DNA from: Sedimentibacter sp. zth1 | GTDB taxonomy: Bacteria > Bacillota > Clostridia > Tissierellales > Sedimentibacteraceae | DNA: 64,000 bases | Reading direction: 5' to 3' | Assembly (NCBI RefSeq): GCF_017352195.1 | Contig: NZ_CP071445.1 | Coordinates: 2,232,001-2,296,000 of the forward strand | Part shown: positions 1 to 9,296 of the stretch, piece by piece | Layout: each line of letters opens with the position of its first letter | Numbering within the stretch: the stretch's first letter is position 1 | Notes under the pieces: model-generated | What the model was told of the DNA's origin: nothing | The model's input: the letters and a program-made list of their open reading frames with translations, nothing else | The model's database searches: none | Made by a program: the position numbers and the translations under genes

Positions 1-655
1 CTAAAAAAATACTTTCTGAACTTATATTTAAAAAATATATCTTGTCTAAATGCATTATTTTTTCTATAATTTCTTCAATAATAATAATAATGTTTATACC
101 TTTAACTGAAGTATTAATTATATTAAATATAAATAACAGAACAAAACTAAAAATTAATGGAATAAAATAATTAAATACACTAGTTAAAACTGCAACTATA
201 GTATTTCCAGTAATCACACTAGATAATGCAATGAAAAATATATAGATTAATGTCCAAGAAAATGGTTTTAAAACAACATCTAAAACTTTTTCACTAAAAC
301 TTAAAAAATCAAGCTTACCAATTAATGTGCAAGAAACTGAAGATATAACTAAAATTGAAACAAAAGAGATTATACAAAATGCTATATTTACTAAAATTTT
401 AGTATTTACTATATTCATTAAACTTACAGGTTTGGATAAATAATATGCAACTTTATTTTTCCTGTGCAAAAACGAAAAATCTCCAAATGTACTTATAATA
501 ACAATTACTAATGAAATTAAAATAGATATAATTGCAAAGATATCATAATACATTTTAAACAAAAACGATAACATTATTGAAAATACAAAGCATATAACAA
601 TGTTTAGTAAATACCAAGTTTTCTTTTCTTTTAAATAATATAAAAACATACTCAT
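1..655 (-). CDS. ABC-type transporter membrane subunit (partial, runs off the left edge)
   Basis: An open frame starts with ATG at 655 and stays open to base 1, giving about 218 residues with no stop, so the C-terminus lies outside the window. I translated it by hand. It begins MSMFLYYLKEKKTWYLLNIV and has about five hydrophobic stretches separated by short polar loops, as expected of an ABC-2-like permease. Its start codon overlaps the TAA stop of the upstream ATPase gene (sequence TAATG), so the two are translationally coupled, and an AGGAGGG ribosome-binding site precedes it. Together with the ATPase and the GntR regulator it forms a three-gene unit like the ytrA-type operons of Firmicutes. 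The substrate is unknown. No closer family can be assigned from the visible part. Confidence 0.75.
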   Translation of the reverse strand, partial: MSMFLYYLKEKKTWYLLNIVICFVFSIMLSFLFKMYYDIFAIISILISLVIVIISTFGDFSFLHRKNKVAYYLSKPVSLMNIVNTKILVNIAFCIISFVSILVISSVSCTLIGKLDFLSFSEKVLDVVLKPFSWTLIYIFFIALSSVITGNTIVAVLTSVFNYFIPLIFSFVLLFIFNIINTSVKGINIIIIIEEIIEKIMHLDKIYFLNISSESIFL

Positions 656-1590
656 TATTTACCCTCCTCAAAATCTGTGGTAATACTCTTATACACTTCG
701 TTTCCATATCCATGTTCAGTTAATTCTGTCACAAATACTTCTTCCAAATTCATTTGTAATTCTTCAAAAAGTATAATTTTATAATTCTTTGATATAAAAT
801 CTTTTAATTCTTCAACATTTCCTTTAAGAGTATATATATTTATACTTCCTATTTTCATTTCCTTCATAATACCACACTTCTGTTTACATTCATCTGTTAA
901 AATAAATTCTCTATCTACTGCAAATTGAACTCTTTTTACGCTTAGCTTTATATCCTCTAAAGATTTTTCCATAATTATTTTACCTTCATGCATTATACCA
1001 ACTTTATTGCATATATTATCTAATTCTTTCAAGTCATGTGAAGACACTATTATAGTTGTTTTGTTTTCTAACACCTCACGTATTAAAACATCCCAAAACT
1101 TTCTTTTCACAACTGCATCTAACCCATCAACTATTTCATCAAGTAAAAGTACCTGCGGATTTGTAGATATTGCCAATATAAATGCTGCCTGCTTTTTTTG
1201 TCCCTTTGACATTTTATTCAAAGATTTGTTGGCATCAATATTAAAAAAATTTATTAAACTATTAAATTTTTCTTTTGATATGTTTGTATAAAACAATTTT
1301 TCATAATTATATAGCTTATTTAGACTAATATTGCTTGAAAAATATAGATTATCTTGTACATAGTAGAATTTTTCTAAATCAGTTTTATTTTTACCTAACA
1401 GGTGGTCATTAAAAAAAATTTCACCACTATCTGCTTTATATATATTTATTATATGTTTTAAAAGAGTAGTTTTTCCACAACCATTTGAACCTACTAAACC
1501 ATAAATTTCACCACAATTAGCTGTTAGATTTATGCCATCCAATATCTTTTGATTATCAATTATTTTATGTAAATCTTTTATAGCTAACAT
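655..1590 (-). CDS. ABC transporter ATP-binding protein (YtrB-like)
   Basis: A 311-residue ATPase that would energise the membrane subunit encoded directly downstream. Walker A is GSNGCGKT at about residues 34-41. The signature region is MSKGQKK, Walker B is VLLLDEIVDGLD, where the usual proline of LDEP is Ile, and the switch histidine lies in SSHD. The first 210 residues are the nucleotide-binding domain. The C-terminal 100 residues are an accessory domain typical of exporters and of YtrB-type proteins. An AGGAGG site precedes the ATG. The gene follows the GntR regulator by 9 bases, so regulator, ATPase and permease are probably one transcript repressed by the regulator. The transported compound cannot be told from the sequence. 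Confidence 0.9.
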   Translation of the reverse strand: MLAIKDLHKIIDNQKILDGINLTANCGEIYGLVGSNGCGKTTLLKHIINIYKADSGEIFFNDHLLGKNKTDLEKFYYVQDNLYFSSNISLNKLYNYEKLFYTNISKEKFNSLINFFNIDANKSLNKMSKGQKKQAAFILAISTNPQVLLLDEIVDGLDAVVKRKFWDVLIREVLENKTTIIVSSHDLKELDNICNKVGIMHEGKIIMEKSLEDIKLSVKRVQFAVDREFILTDECKQKCGIMKEMKIGSINIYTLKGNVEELKDFISKNYKIILFEELQMNLEEVFVTELTEHGYGNEVYKSITTDFEEGK

Positions 1591-1599
1591 ATAACCTCC

Positions 1600-1965
1600 T
1601 TATAAAGTATCTAAAATTTCACTTACTAATTTTATAATTTGGGATTTTTCTATCGATAATTTATTTAAACTTTCCAATATAATTTTTAATTCTTCACTTT
1701 TCTTAGCCATATATGCACTAACAATTTCATCATTACCCTTAACAAAATTACCTTTCCCTTTAACAGTACATATATAATTACCACTTTCCAATGCTTTATA
1801 CGCCTTTTGTATTGTATTAGGATTAACCTTTGTTAATGTAGCCAATTCTCTAACAGATGGCAACTTATCATTAGGTTTTAGCGCTTTATTAAGTATTAGT
1901 TTTATAAATTCATCATAAATTTGCTCGTAAATAGGTTTATTACTATTATAGTTAATATTAATCAA
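1600..1965 (-). CDS. GntR-family transcriptional regulator, YtrA subfamily
   Basis: A 121-residue protein with an N-terminal winged helix-turn-helix (about residues 10-75, including the motif LPSVRELATLTKVNPNTIQKA) and only a short helical tail. This is the compact YtrA layout, with no large effector domain. The start is TTG at 1965, placed by an AGGGGG ribosome-binding site eight bases upstream; an ATG just before it is out of frame. It is the first gene of the unit with the ABC ATPase and permease. Two overlapping palindromes lie between its promoter and its start codon, so autorepression is the natural reading. YtrA-type regulators often respond to cell-envelope antibiotics, but the ligand here is unknown. 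Confidence 0.88.
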   Translation of the reverse strand: MININYNSNKPIYEQIYDEFIKLILNKALKPNDKLPSVRELATLTKVNPNTIQKAYKALESGNYICTVKGKGNFVKGNDEIVSAYMAKKSEELKIILESLNKLSIEKSQIIKLVSEILDTL

Positions 1966-1986
1966 TCATACAACCCCCTTGAAATT

Positions 1987-2009
1987 AAGTGTACTAATAC
2001 ACTTAGTAC
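1987..2009. promoter_or_regulatory. Overlapping palindromic operators for the GntR regulator
   Basis: Two perfect inverted repeats share bases. AAGTGTA (1987-1993) pairs with TACACTT (1998-2004) across four bases, and GTACTAA (1991-1997) pairs with TTAGTAC (2003-2009) across five. They sit directly downstream of the -10 box of the regulator's own promoter, where a bound repressor would block transcription. The link to the adjacent GntR protein is inference from position and symmetry. Confidence 0.65.
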
Positions 2010-2014
2010 AGTCA

Positions 2015-2043
2015 ATTATACTATAAATAAAATTAATAGTCAA
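2015..2043 (-). promoter_or_regulatory. Sigma-A type promoter of the GntR-ABC operon
   Basis: On the minus strand TTGACT (2038-2043) and TATAAT (2015-2020) are separated by exactly 17 bases, close to the housekeeping consensus. The palindromic operators follow immediately downstream. Confidence 0.75.
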
Positions 2044-2050
2044 TTCTTAA

Positions 2051-2086
2051 CAAAAAAAAGCGCAATGTTTAACATTGCACTTTGAA
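2051..2086 (-). terminator. Intrinsic terminator after the zinc-ribbon protein gene
   Basis: On the minus strand AAGTGCAATGTT pairs with AACATTGCGCTT (one G-U pair), followed by a run of eight T. It lies 13 bases beyond the stop codon of the gene that ends at 2099. Confidence 0.85.
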
Positions 2087-2098
2087 AAATACTTTTAT

Positions 2099-3856
2099 TT
2101 AAACCATATTATTATAGGTTTCAAATAATAATTCAAATTTATTTATAAATTTAGTTTTAAATGTATCTAACAAATCATTTCTTTCAATTTCATCCATATC
2201 ATTAAGATATAATATTTTTTTATCATTTACATTTTTAATTATACGTATTTTATTATTTTGTATATATCCTTTTAAATCTAAAGAGATATTAACGTCATCT
2301 ACAAACATTGAAATATGTATATTATCAATATTAAGTCTATCTTTACCCTCTTTTTCTGCTTCTGTTTTTAAACTAACTTTAATATTTTCATTATATGTGT
2401 TCATAATTATATCTATATTATTTTCACATGTTTTATCTGACTTTATACAATCATTATTTAAAAACTTTATATTATCTCCAGTTTCTTTTATTAAACATTC
2501 TATCTCGAATGTTCTGTTTTTTTCTTTTTTTGTTTCTTCAAAAGATAATTTTGTACTAATAGTATTCAAAATATCTGTTCCAAACTTAAGAGACATTCTT
2601 ATTTCTCTGTTGTTTTTTTCTTCCTCACAATCCAAATTTGCCTGAATTTTAACATTTTCATTTGTTTTAACATTAATTATGTTTAATTTTAATGTCGCAT
2701 AACTAATTTTATTTTTGCTTGTTGAAACATTAACTATAATATCATCTATCTGTATTAACTCTTTTAAGTACTCAATTTCATCTGGTAATCTTAATTTTAT
2801 ACTATCTAATAAATCAATATAATATTGCTTTGAATATTGAGAATCTGATGCATACATGCAATCAATTATATAATTTTTTATCTCTTCATCGTTTAATATC
2901 TCTAATACAAAATTTTCAACTAATTCTATAATTTTATTTCCTTCAATTTTAGCTGTGTAACTATCCTTTTTTTCCTTTTCGAAATCTAACTCACTTAATA
3001 AATAATTTGCATATTTTTTACTAATTGAATTTATCTTTTCATTTATATTCTTTGCATCTTCAATGTTGTAAAAGTTGCTGTTAAAAAGTTTATCAATTTT
3101 ATTTTCACTGTCTTTTATATCTTCATTATCTCTGTTAAAATTAATACCTACTAAATCATCTAATAATTTTGGTATTTCTGCTACAATTTTATCTTCATCA
3201 AAATAAAAATCACCGCTTATAAAATCACTACTGTTATTTTGTACAGATATACCATAATAACCATTAGTACATTTTTTATTTAACTGCGTTTTTATATTTA
3301 CTTCTAAATCTTTAATTACATTTTTTATACTATTTGTTATTATTCCATTATCACCTAAGTTTAAATCCTTAAATTGCAATTCTAATTCTTTTTCCTTATC
3401 ACCATCAAAATTATAAAACATATTTGTTATATTATTATCTTTGTTAAAGTTGTTATTTTCTTTTTCATAATATTTATATGTATTTAAAAAAGCTATTTTA
3501 ACGGAATAATTTGGTGAAAACATTAAGAATATTTTAAAACCAACGAGCCCTATTAATAACAATCCTACTACGATGAGCGCTGGAATATATACTTTTTTAT
3601 AATTTTTTTTGCTTTTGTTATCTAGTTTATTATTGTCAATAAATGTTTCATCTAATTTTTCTGAACTTTCAACAGCTATAGCATCACTATTATTGGAAGT
3701 TGTTTGTTTTACTTCAATTGGTTCATTAAATATATTTGAATCTACAGATTTATTTACTTCTAAAAATTCATTTTTTGTTCCACAGGTTGTACAAAATTTT
3801 TGATTTTCATTCAACAATTTCCCACATTTTGTGCATACATATTTTTTATCAGCCAT
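2099..3856 (-). CDS. Zinc-ribbon, single-pass membrane protein of unknown function
   Basis: A 585-residue protein. It starts with a short zinc ribbon (cysteines at about residues 8, 11, 22 and 25, in CTKCG and CTTCG) and continues with a polar linker rich in Asn, Ser and Asp. One strong membrane helix lies at about residues 89-113. The following 470 residues are polar, rich in Lys, Asn, Asp and Ile, and probably extracellular. The topology would be an inside zinc ribbon and an outside domain. Such proteins are common in Clostridia and are usually annotated only as zinc-ribbon domain-containing proteins. It lies 21 bases after the lipoprotein gene, so the two are probably co-transcribed and may act together at the envelope. 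I cannot assign a function. Confidence 0.8.
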   Translation of the reverse strand: MADKKYVCTKCGKLLNENQKFCTTCGTKNEFLEVNKSVDSNIFNEPIEVKQTTSNNSDAIAVESSEKLDETFIDNNKLDNKSKKNYKKVYIPALIVVGLLLIGLVGFKIFLMFSPNYSVKIAFLNTYKYYEKENNNFNKDNNITNMFYNFDGDKEKELELQFKDLNLGDNGIITNSIKNVIKDLEVNIKTQLNKKCTNGYYGISVQNNSSDFISGDFYFDEDKIVAEIPKLLDDLVGINFNRDNEDIKDSENKIDKLFNSNFYNIEDAKNINEKINSISKKYANYLLSELDFEKEKKDSYTAKIEGNKIIELVENFVLEILNDEEIKNYIIDCMYASDSQYSKQYYIDLLDSIKLRLPDEIEYLKELIQIDDIIVNVSTSKNKISYATLKLNIINVKTNENVKIQANLDCEEEKNNREIRMSLKFGTDILNTISTKLSFEETKKEKNRTFEIECLIKETGDNIKFLNNDCIKSDKTCENNIDIIMNTYNENIKVSLKTEAEKEGKDRLNIDNIHISMFVDDVNISLDLKGYIQNNKIRIIKNVNDKKILYLNDMDEIERNDLLDTFKTKFINKFELLFETYNNMV

Positions 3857-3877
3857 TTTTATCTCCTTATTGATTTT

Positions 3878-5848
3878 TTATTCATACTCTATACACAACC
3901 ATAGATATATATAACTTCCATCTGCTTTACCCATAATTTGTAACCAAATATCATTATTATCATCTACAAAATAATCTTCTACGTTATAATTATTGCCTAT
4001 AATTGTATTGTATGTTGTAGGTGAAGAGTAATCTGCAGTATCATATAGCACTTCTTCATCATAAGCACTATATCCATTATAATAATAATTTTGTGCTTTT
4101 TCATTTACAAAGTCTTTTATAAAATTGTTAATTGTCTCTTCATACTCAGTAGATGTAACCATTTCTACATCATAATAATCATAATACATTTCAATTCCTT
4201 GATTATTACCTTCTATATAAAATGTACAAATCTCATCATTATCGCTGTCATAAAAAGTTATATAATCTTCTGTTGCTTCTACACTTTCAAAAAAATAATC
4301 ATATGCTTCACTATAACTATTTATATATGTAATTTTATCATTTTGAATGTTAAATAATGTATTATCACCATTTATATCTTTATAATATCCAACAACATCT
4401 TTCAATTCTAAACTTTTCATATATACATACTGATTGTTGGCTAAAATATTAGAATATGTATAGCAATTGTTAAATACTGTTTTTACTCCATCTTTTTCAT
4501 TATAACTAAAAAGCTTAGTATTACTACCAACAAAATATATAGTATCATTATAATTATTTGTAGCAAAATTAACTACATTGTTACCAATTTCTTCTTTGTA
4601 AACTTTGTCTGTTTTTTTAAATGTATTTAATTTATCACCTTCTAGATAAACCAACATATCATCTACAAAATAGAATTGATTATACACATCACTTATCTTT
4701 TCTGCTTTTTCATTATCTATTGATACATACAAACTATCATCAGAGTCGCATGCAACATATTTACCTGTTTTATCTACATCAAAACAGTATACATTTTCAC
4801 ATAATAGTTTTTTTTCAATTTTACTTAACTCTTCGTTTATATCTTCTTCTTTACTTTTTGATGTTATATCTGGTAATTTACAACTGTATAAATTATTCTC
4901 GCTATCTGTATAATATATTTTGTTATCTATAATTCTTATGTTGTAATATCCAAACGAATAACCTATATTATCATCTATTACTTTAGGTTCAGTAAATGGT
5001 GTAACATACATTAAGCTTGCTTTATCATTTTCACCATAAGCACTGAACAAACAAGATAAACCATTATCTAAAATTTCTAAATAATAAGGAACTTCATAGT
5101 TTTTTATGTATTGTGTCTTTATACATCCTCCCCATTTTATATAAAGTCTATCATTGTAAGTATTATATGCAAATGCGCTACCATCAGATGTTATATCAAA
5201 ATCATAAACATTAGATACTAGCTTTTCAACTTTACCATTTTTAATTTTACATAGTGTGTCAAAATTTCCTCTGTAATAAAATATATTTTTATTATCTGTA
5301 AATTTTACTCCATAATTATAATCATTGTAGTTATTTTCTACTGAATCATACAAATTAATTATTTCACCATTAGGTTGAATGTACACATCCCTGTAATTTT
5401 CTATATCAGTTTTACTATCAATATAATACTGTCTAATATATATTTCATTGTTAACCGAAACATTCAGATTGTAAAAATCAACATCATCAAGTAGCTTAAC
5501 AGTATCTTCTCCATATTTTTTGTAATACAAATTATTATCTTTATCGCAATATATTACATCGTTATTGTTTAATAACATGTAGTAATTTTTTTGAACTCCT
5601 TGCGCTACTGTTTCTTCAGCTTTATCAGCAATTTTTATGTACAAATCTCCTGTTAATTTATTGGTGCTACTTTCTTTAAACATTAAAACTGAATTACTTT
5701 TATATATTTCACTTTGGTCTATAATGCTAGCTTCCTTGTACTCTATTTTCTTATTTTTACTATCTAAACTATCAGTTTTAGAGCATGCAGAAAATAAAAA
5801 AACGAAAATAAAAGTAACTAATATGTAAAAAATTTTGTGCTTTTTCAT
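3878..5848 (-). CDS. Large predicted lipoprotein of unknown function
   Basis: A 656-residue exported protein. The N-terminus is a lipoprotein signal peptide: MKKHK, a hydrophobic stretch, then the lipobox LFSAC with the lipidated cysteine at about residue 22. The mature part is rich in Tyr, Asp and Asn, with many short repeated beta-strand-like segments of the kind YYKKYGEDT, VYCFDVDKTG and NLYSCKLPD. This suggests a beta-propeller-like fold, as in DUF5050-type or WD40-like surface proteins, but no catalytic motif is visible. It is the first gene of a pair with the zinc-ribbon membrane protein. Both appear to be envelope proteins, but their job is unknown. Confidence 0.78.
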   Translation of the reverse strand: MKKHKIFYILVTFIFVFLFSACSKTDSLDSKNKKIEYKEASIIDQSEIYKSNSVLMFKESSTNKLTGDLYIKIADKAEETVAQGVQKNYYMLLNNNDVIYCDKDNNLYYKKYGEDTVKLLDDVDFYNLNVSVNNEIYIRQYYIDSKTDIENYRDVYIQPNGEIINLYDSVENNYNDYNYGVKFTDNKNIFYYRGNFDTLCKIKNGKVEKLVSNVYDFDITSDGSAFAYNTYNDRLYIKWGGCIKTQYIKNYEVPYYLEILDNGLSCLFSAYGENDKASLMYVTPFTEPKVIDDNIGYSFGYYNIRIIDNKIYYTDSENNLYSCKLPDITSKSKEEDINEELSKIEKKLLCENVYCFDVDKTGKYVACDSDDSLYVSIDNEKAEKISDVYNQFYFVDDMLVYLEGDKLNTFKKTDKVYKEEIGNNVVNFATNNYNDTIYFVGSNTKLFSYNEKDGVKTVFNNCYTYSNILANNQYVYMKSLELKDVVGYYKDINGDNTLFNIQNDKITYINSYSEAYDYFFESVEATEDYITFYDSDNDEICTFYIEGNNQGIEMYYDYYDVEMVTSTEYEETINNFIKDFVNEKAQNYYYNGYSAYDEEVLYDTADYSSPTTYNTIIGNNYNVEDYFVDDNNDIWLQIMGKADGSYIYLWLCIEYE

Positions 5849-5933
5849 TCTATTCTCCTTTGTTTTTATTATTTAATAATATACTAGATTATTACAATTG
5901 TCTATAAATTATTAAGTTTAGAACTTTTCTAGT

Positions 5934-5978
5934 GTATAAAAAACTACAAACAAAATTTAAAATTAAGTTTGTAGTTTA
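5934..5978 (-). terminator. Intrinsic terminator downstream of tRNA-Arg
   Basis: AAACTACAAAC (5941-5951) and GTTTGTAGTTT (5967-5977) form a perfect 11-base stem. On the minus strand the stem runs directly into a T-rich tail. It lies six bases beyond the 3' CCA of the tRNA. Confidence 0.75.
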
Positions 5979-5983
5979 TTTTT

Positions 5984-6060
5984 TGGTGCACCTGAGAGGA
6001 ATCGAACCCCCGACACATGCCTTAGGAGGGCACTGCTCTATCCTACTGAGCTACAGATGC
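5984..6060 (-). tRNA. tRNA-Arg (anticodon CCT)
   Basis: The reverse complement folds as a full cloverleaf of 77 bases. The acceptor arm GCATCTG pairs with CAGGTGC with one wobble, and the D-arm contains AGCTCAG. The anticodon stem TGCC/GGCA carries the loop CTCCTAA with anticodon CCT, which reads the AGG arginine codon. The T-arm has GGGGGTTCGATTCC, and CCA is encoded. It is followed by a terminator. Confidence 0.95.
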
Positions 6061-6104
6061 AATTTTATTAACATTATTGATTTTACAATAATATAATCAA
6101 TTTG

Positions 6105-6674
6105 TCAATACATTGGTGGTGTTAAAATACCAATTCCTTCTACAAAATCGTCAGTTGCATTATACATCATATGAGATGTGTTTTTAGGTATGTATATAGT
6201 ATCGTATTTTTTAACAGTATATACTTTACCATCTATATGATATTCAACCTCACCTTCTAATATATAATTACATTCATCAGCTTCATGAAGCATTAACTCA
6301 TCGCTAACCCAACCCTTGGGATCAATTTTATAATAAAAAACTTCCATATTAGGTGAATTTTTAGATGAATTTTCTTTATCCTTAATAGAGGGTGTTAAAA
6401 ATTCGAAATACATTCTTTTATCTCTAAATCTCACTTCAGTTCTTTCCTCAGATTTTATTAGAACAACTCCTGGAGCTGATTCTTCTGAAAACAACACAGA
6501 TAATGGTGTTTGCAACTCTTTACAAAGCCTTTTCAAAACTGAAAGAGACGGATCTATTAAATCCCTTTCAATTTGTGAAATATAACCTGGTGTTACCTCA
6601 ATAGCATCTGCTAATGCACTAATTGTTAGATTCATTTCTTTACGTATTGTTCTAATTTTTTCACCAATTAACAT
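6105..6674 (-). CDS. XRE-family regulator with C-terminal cupin domain
   Basis: A 189-residue transcription factor. Residues 5-60 are an XRE helix-turn-helix (IRTIRKEMNLTISALADAIE, then VTPGYISQIERDLIDPS). Residues 100-185 are a small-molecule-binding cupin with the motif HEADECNYILEGEVEYHIDG and a closing KNTSHMMYN. This architecture belongs to the PuuR/SutR-like group, which regulates amine, amino-acid or sulfur metabolism. The gene starts 13 bases after the D,D-carboxypeptidase gene and could be read through from it. No operator was identified, and the ligand is unknown. Confidence 0.88.
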   Translation of the reverse strand: MLIGEKIRTIRKEMNLTISALADAIEVTPGYISQIERDLIDPSLSVLKRLCKELQTPLSVLFSEESAPGVVLIKSEERTEVRFRDKRMYFEFLTPSIKDKENSSKNSPNMEVFYYKIDPKGWVSDELMLHEADECNYILEGEVEYHIDGKVYTVKKYDTIYIPKNTSHMMYNATDDFVEGIGILTPPMY

Positions 6675-6687
6675 TTAAATTTACTCC

Positions 6688-7872
6688 TTACTTATTGAAT
6701 AAGCCTTTAAAAAATCTGAATATTCTAACAAATATATTTGCTTTTTCAACATCATCTCTTACAACTATATCCATAGTTTTAATAACTTCATCATTTATAG
6801 AATATTTTATTTGACCTATTTTTGTCCCCTTTTCTATAGGAGCTTTTATTTCTTCATTATAAACAATTTCTGATTTTATTGTTTCACCATTTTTGATTAA
6901 CTTATTATAATCCTCTATAGTATAAACATCAACATCTGTAATTTTAGCATTTTTTATATAAATCTTATCTACTGGTGTATCTTTTACTGATAACTTTTGA
7001 TTAATAAAATTATTTCTTCCATAGTCCAATAGTGCTTGTGATTTTTCAATACGCTCTGGATGAGTTTGAGCACCCATAACTATAGATATAATTCTATAAT
7101 CTTCTGTTCCTTCACCTTGTTTACCAACTGGTAATGTTGACACTAGACATATTCCTGCTTCATCCGTATACCCAGTTTTCAAACCATCAACTCCATCTAC
7201 TATACCAAATAAAGGATTCGTTGATGACTTGCTAAAGTTTCTTTCTGGCAAATTTAATTCTGGTTTTTTAGTAGTTTCTAAAATTTCAGGATAAGTTTTC
7301 AATACATATTGTACAAAAGTATATAAATCTCTCACACTCATATAGTTTTGATCTGGTGTTACATTATCTTCAGGCAATCCATTAGGATTAATAAATATTG
7401 CTGATGTTAATCCTAGTTCTTTTGCTTTTTCATTCATTTGAAATACAAAACTTTCAACACTTCCAGATACATTTTCTGCAATTGCAGTAGCTACATCATT
7501 TCCAGAAACAATTAATAATGCTTCTATCATTTTAGATACTTTTATTTTTTCTCCCTCTACCATTCCAAAAACACTTCCTACAGTGTTTGCAGCATTGTGA
7601 GATATTGTCATTTCATCGTCTAATTTAAGTTTACCTTCTTTAATATTATCCATTAAAATAGTATAAGTCATAAGCTTAGTTATACTAGCTAAAGCTAAAG
7701 GCTTGTCTATATTATATTCATACAAAATTGTACCTGAATCTAAATCTCCAAGTAATGCTCCCTTAATTTTTTCACTAACATTTTCTACATCTGCATAAAT
7801 GAAACAAGGTAGTATCATGCAAAAAACAATAGTTAGTATTAAAACTTTCTTTAATTTTGTTCTTAAATTCAT
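6688..7872 (-). CDS. D-alanyl-D-alanine carboxypeptidase (DacF/DacA type, penicillin-binding protein 5 family)
   Basis: A 394-residue exported serine-type D-Ala-D-Ala carboxypeptidase that trims the pentapeptide of peptidoglycan. The signal peptide covers roughly residues 1-27 and ends in the sequence CFIYADVE. The three active-site motifs of the family are present in order: SITK (nucleophile Ser), SGN, and KTG in LKTGYTDEAG. A beta-rich C-terminal domain ends in a short basic amphipathic tail (VRIFRFFKGLFNK), which would anchor it to the membrane surface. The upstream gene is serS and the downstream gene is the XRE-cupin regulator. Whether it is the vegetative or the sporulation paralogue cannot be decided here. 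Confidence 0.92.
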   Translation of the reverse strand: MNLRTKLKKVLILTIVFCMILPCFIYADVENVSEKIKGALLGDLDSGTILYEYNIDKPLALASITKLMTYTILMDNIKEGKLKLDDEMTISHNAANTVGSVFGMVEGEKIKVSKMIEALLIVSGNDVATAIAENVSGSVESFVFQMNEKAKELGLTSAIFINPNGLPEDNVTPDQNYMSVRDLYTFVQYVLKTYPEILETTKKPELNLPERNFSKSSTNPLFGIVDGVDGLKTGYTDEAGICLVSTLPVGKQGEGTEDYRIISIVMGAQTHPERIEKSQALLDYGRNNFINQKLSVKDTPVDKIYIKNAKITDVDVYTIEDYNKLIKNGETIKSEIVYNEEIKAPIEKGTKIGQIKYSINDEVIKTMDIVVRDDVEKANIFVRIFRFFKGLFNK

Positions 7873-7939
7873 ATTTCCTCCATTTTATATTATATTAGTA
7901 CTTATTTATATATTATATAACAAAAAAACAAAAAAATCA

Positions 7940-9211
7940 CTAAGAAATAATTTTACTAATTCCTCTCATATATGGTATTAATACTTTTGGTATATCTACA
8001 CTTCCATCAATATTTTGATAATTTTCAAGTATTGCTGCAAATGTTCTTCCTACAGCTAGTCCTGAACCATTTAATGTGTGTATATATTGATGCTTTTTAT
8101 TACTGTCTTTATATTTTATATTTGCCCTTCTAGCTTGATAATCTTCAAAATTTGTACACGATGATATTTCAACATACCTATTGTAGCTTGGCATCCATAC
8201 CTCTATATCGTAGGTTTTTGAAGCTGAAAATCCCAAGTCGCCAGTACATAGTTCAATAACTCTATATGGTAACTCTAATTTTTTTAGTATATTTTCTGCA
8301 AAACCTGTTAATTTTTCTAAATTCTCATATGAATTTTGTGGTTTTGAGTATATGACCATCTCCACCTTATCAAATTGATGGTTTCTTATTAATCCTCTTG
8401 TATCTCTACATGCTGAACCTGATTCAAGTCTAAAACAAGGAGTATATGCTGTCATACATAAAGGTAATTCTGTTTCTTTTAAAATTTCATTTCTGTATAT
8501 ATTTGTTACAGGAACTTCAGCAGTTGGTACTAAATAATATTCTTTATTTGATATTTCAAACATATCGTCTTTAAATTTAGGAAGCTGACCTGTTCCTAAC
8601 ATACTTTCTTTATTAACCATATAAGGTGTGGCAACCTCTAAAAATCCATGCTCGAATACATGTGTATCTAGCATAAACTGTGTTAACGCCCTTTCAAGCA
8701 TTGCACCCTTTCCCTTATAGATAGAAAATCTTGGTCCTGTTATTTTACCTGCTCTTTCAAAATCTAATATATCTAAATTCACTCCTAAATCCCAATGTGG
8801 TTTAGTACAAAAATTAAATTCTGTAGGATTACCTATTTTTCTAATCTCTTTATTGTCTATATCTGATTTACCTACAATAACAGTTTCATTAGGAGTATTT
8901 GGCAATGACAAAAGTTCTTCTTTTATTTGTTTATCTAAATTATCTAATTCTTTATCTAAATTTTTTATATTATCCGACAGTTTTCTCATTTTATAGACTA
9001 TAGTTGAAATATCTCTGCACTCTTTCTTTAGCTGAGGTATTTGCTTAGAAACTAAGTTATGTTCTGCTTTTTTTTGTTCAACTTCTAGTAAAATATTTCT
9101 TTTTTTAAAATCCAAATTTAATATCTTATCCAATGATATTTCGGGATTTTTTCTTTTTAATAGTTCTTCAATTTTTTTAGGATTTTTTCTTATCTGCCTT
9201 ATTTCTAACAA
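7940..9211 (-). CDS. serS: Serine--tRNA ligase
   Basis: A 423-residue class II aminoacyl-tRNA synthetase that charges tRNA-Ser with serine. Residues 1-105 are the antiparallel coiled-coil arm that grips tRNA-Ser. The catalytic domain shows motif 2 in the form [18 protein letters not shown], followed by HQFDKVE, and motif 3 in [18 protein letters not shown]. Length and layout are normal. The usual FRSEAGSAGRDTRG reads slightly differently here, which may mark the divergent SerS subgroup found in some Clostridia. There is no room for a T-box leader in the 85 bases before it, which hold only the terminator of the preceding gene. Confidence 0.95.
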   Translation of the reverse strand: MLEIRQIRKNPKKIEELLKRKNPEISLDKILNLDFKKRNILLEVEQKKAEHNLVSKQIPQLKKECRDISTIVYKMRKLSDNIKNLDKELDNLDKQIKEELLSLPNTPNETVIVGKSDIDNKEIRKIGNPTEFNFCTKPHWDLGVNLDILDFERAGKITGPRFSIYKGKGAMLERALTQFMLDTHVFEHGFLEVATPYMVNKESMLGTGQLPKFKDDMFEISNKEYYLVPTAEVPVTNIYRNEILKETELPLCMTAYTPCFRLESGSACRDTRGLIRNHQFDKVEMVIYSKPQNSYENLEKLTGFAENILKKLELPYRVIELCTGDLGFSASKTYDIEVWMPSYNRYVEISSCTNFEDYQARRANIKYKDSNKKHQYIHTLNGSGLAVGRTFAAILENYQNIDGSVDIPKVLIPYMRGISKIIS

Positions 9212-9236
9212 TTATTTCTCACCCTTTTAGTATTAA

Positions 9237-9276
9237 TAAATAAACTCGCCTCATATAATTAGAGACGAGTTTATTT
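9237..9276 (-). terminator. Probable terminator after the UPF0182 gene
   Basis: ATAAACTCG (starting near 9238) pairs with CGAGTTTAT (ending near 9275), extended by CTC/GAG inside the stem. The T-run on the minus-strand side is interrupted (TTTATTTATTAAT), so efficiency is uncertain. It lies 21 bases past the stop of the gene ending at 9297. Confidence 0.5.
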
Positions 9277-9296
9277 CTATCTTTTTTTATTATTTA

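Noticed and set aside
1007-1291. Open frame on the plus strand within the ABC ATPase gene
   Set aside because: It is the antisense shadow of a well-supported gene, with no ribosome-binding site and no recognisable protein family.
9212-9296. Possible T-box leader before serS
   Set aside because: Only 85 bases are available, mostly taken by a terminator hairpin, with no T-box sequence or specifier stem.
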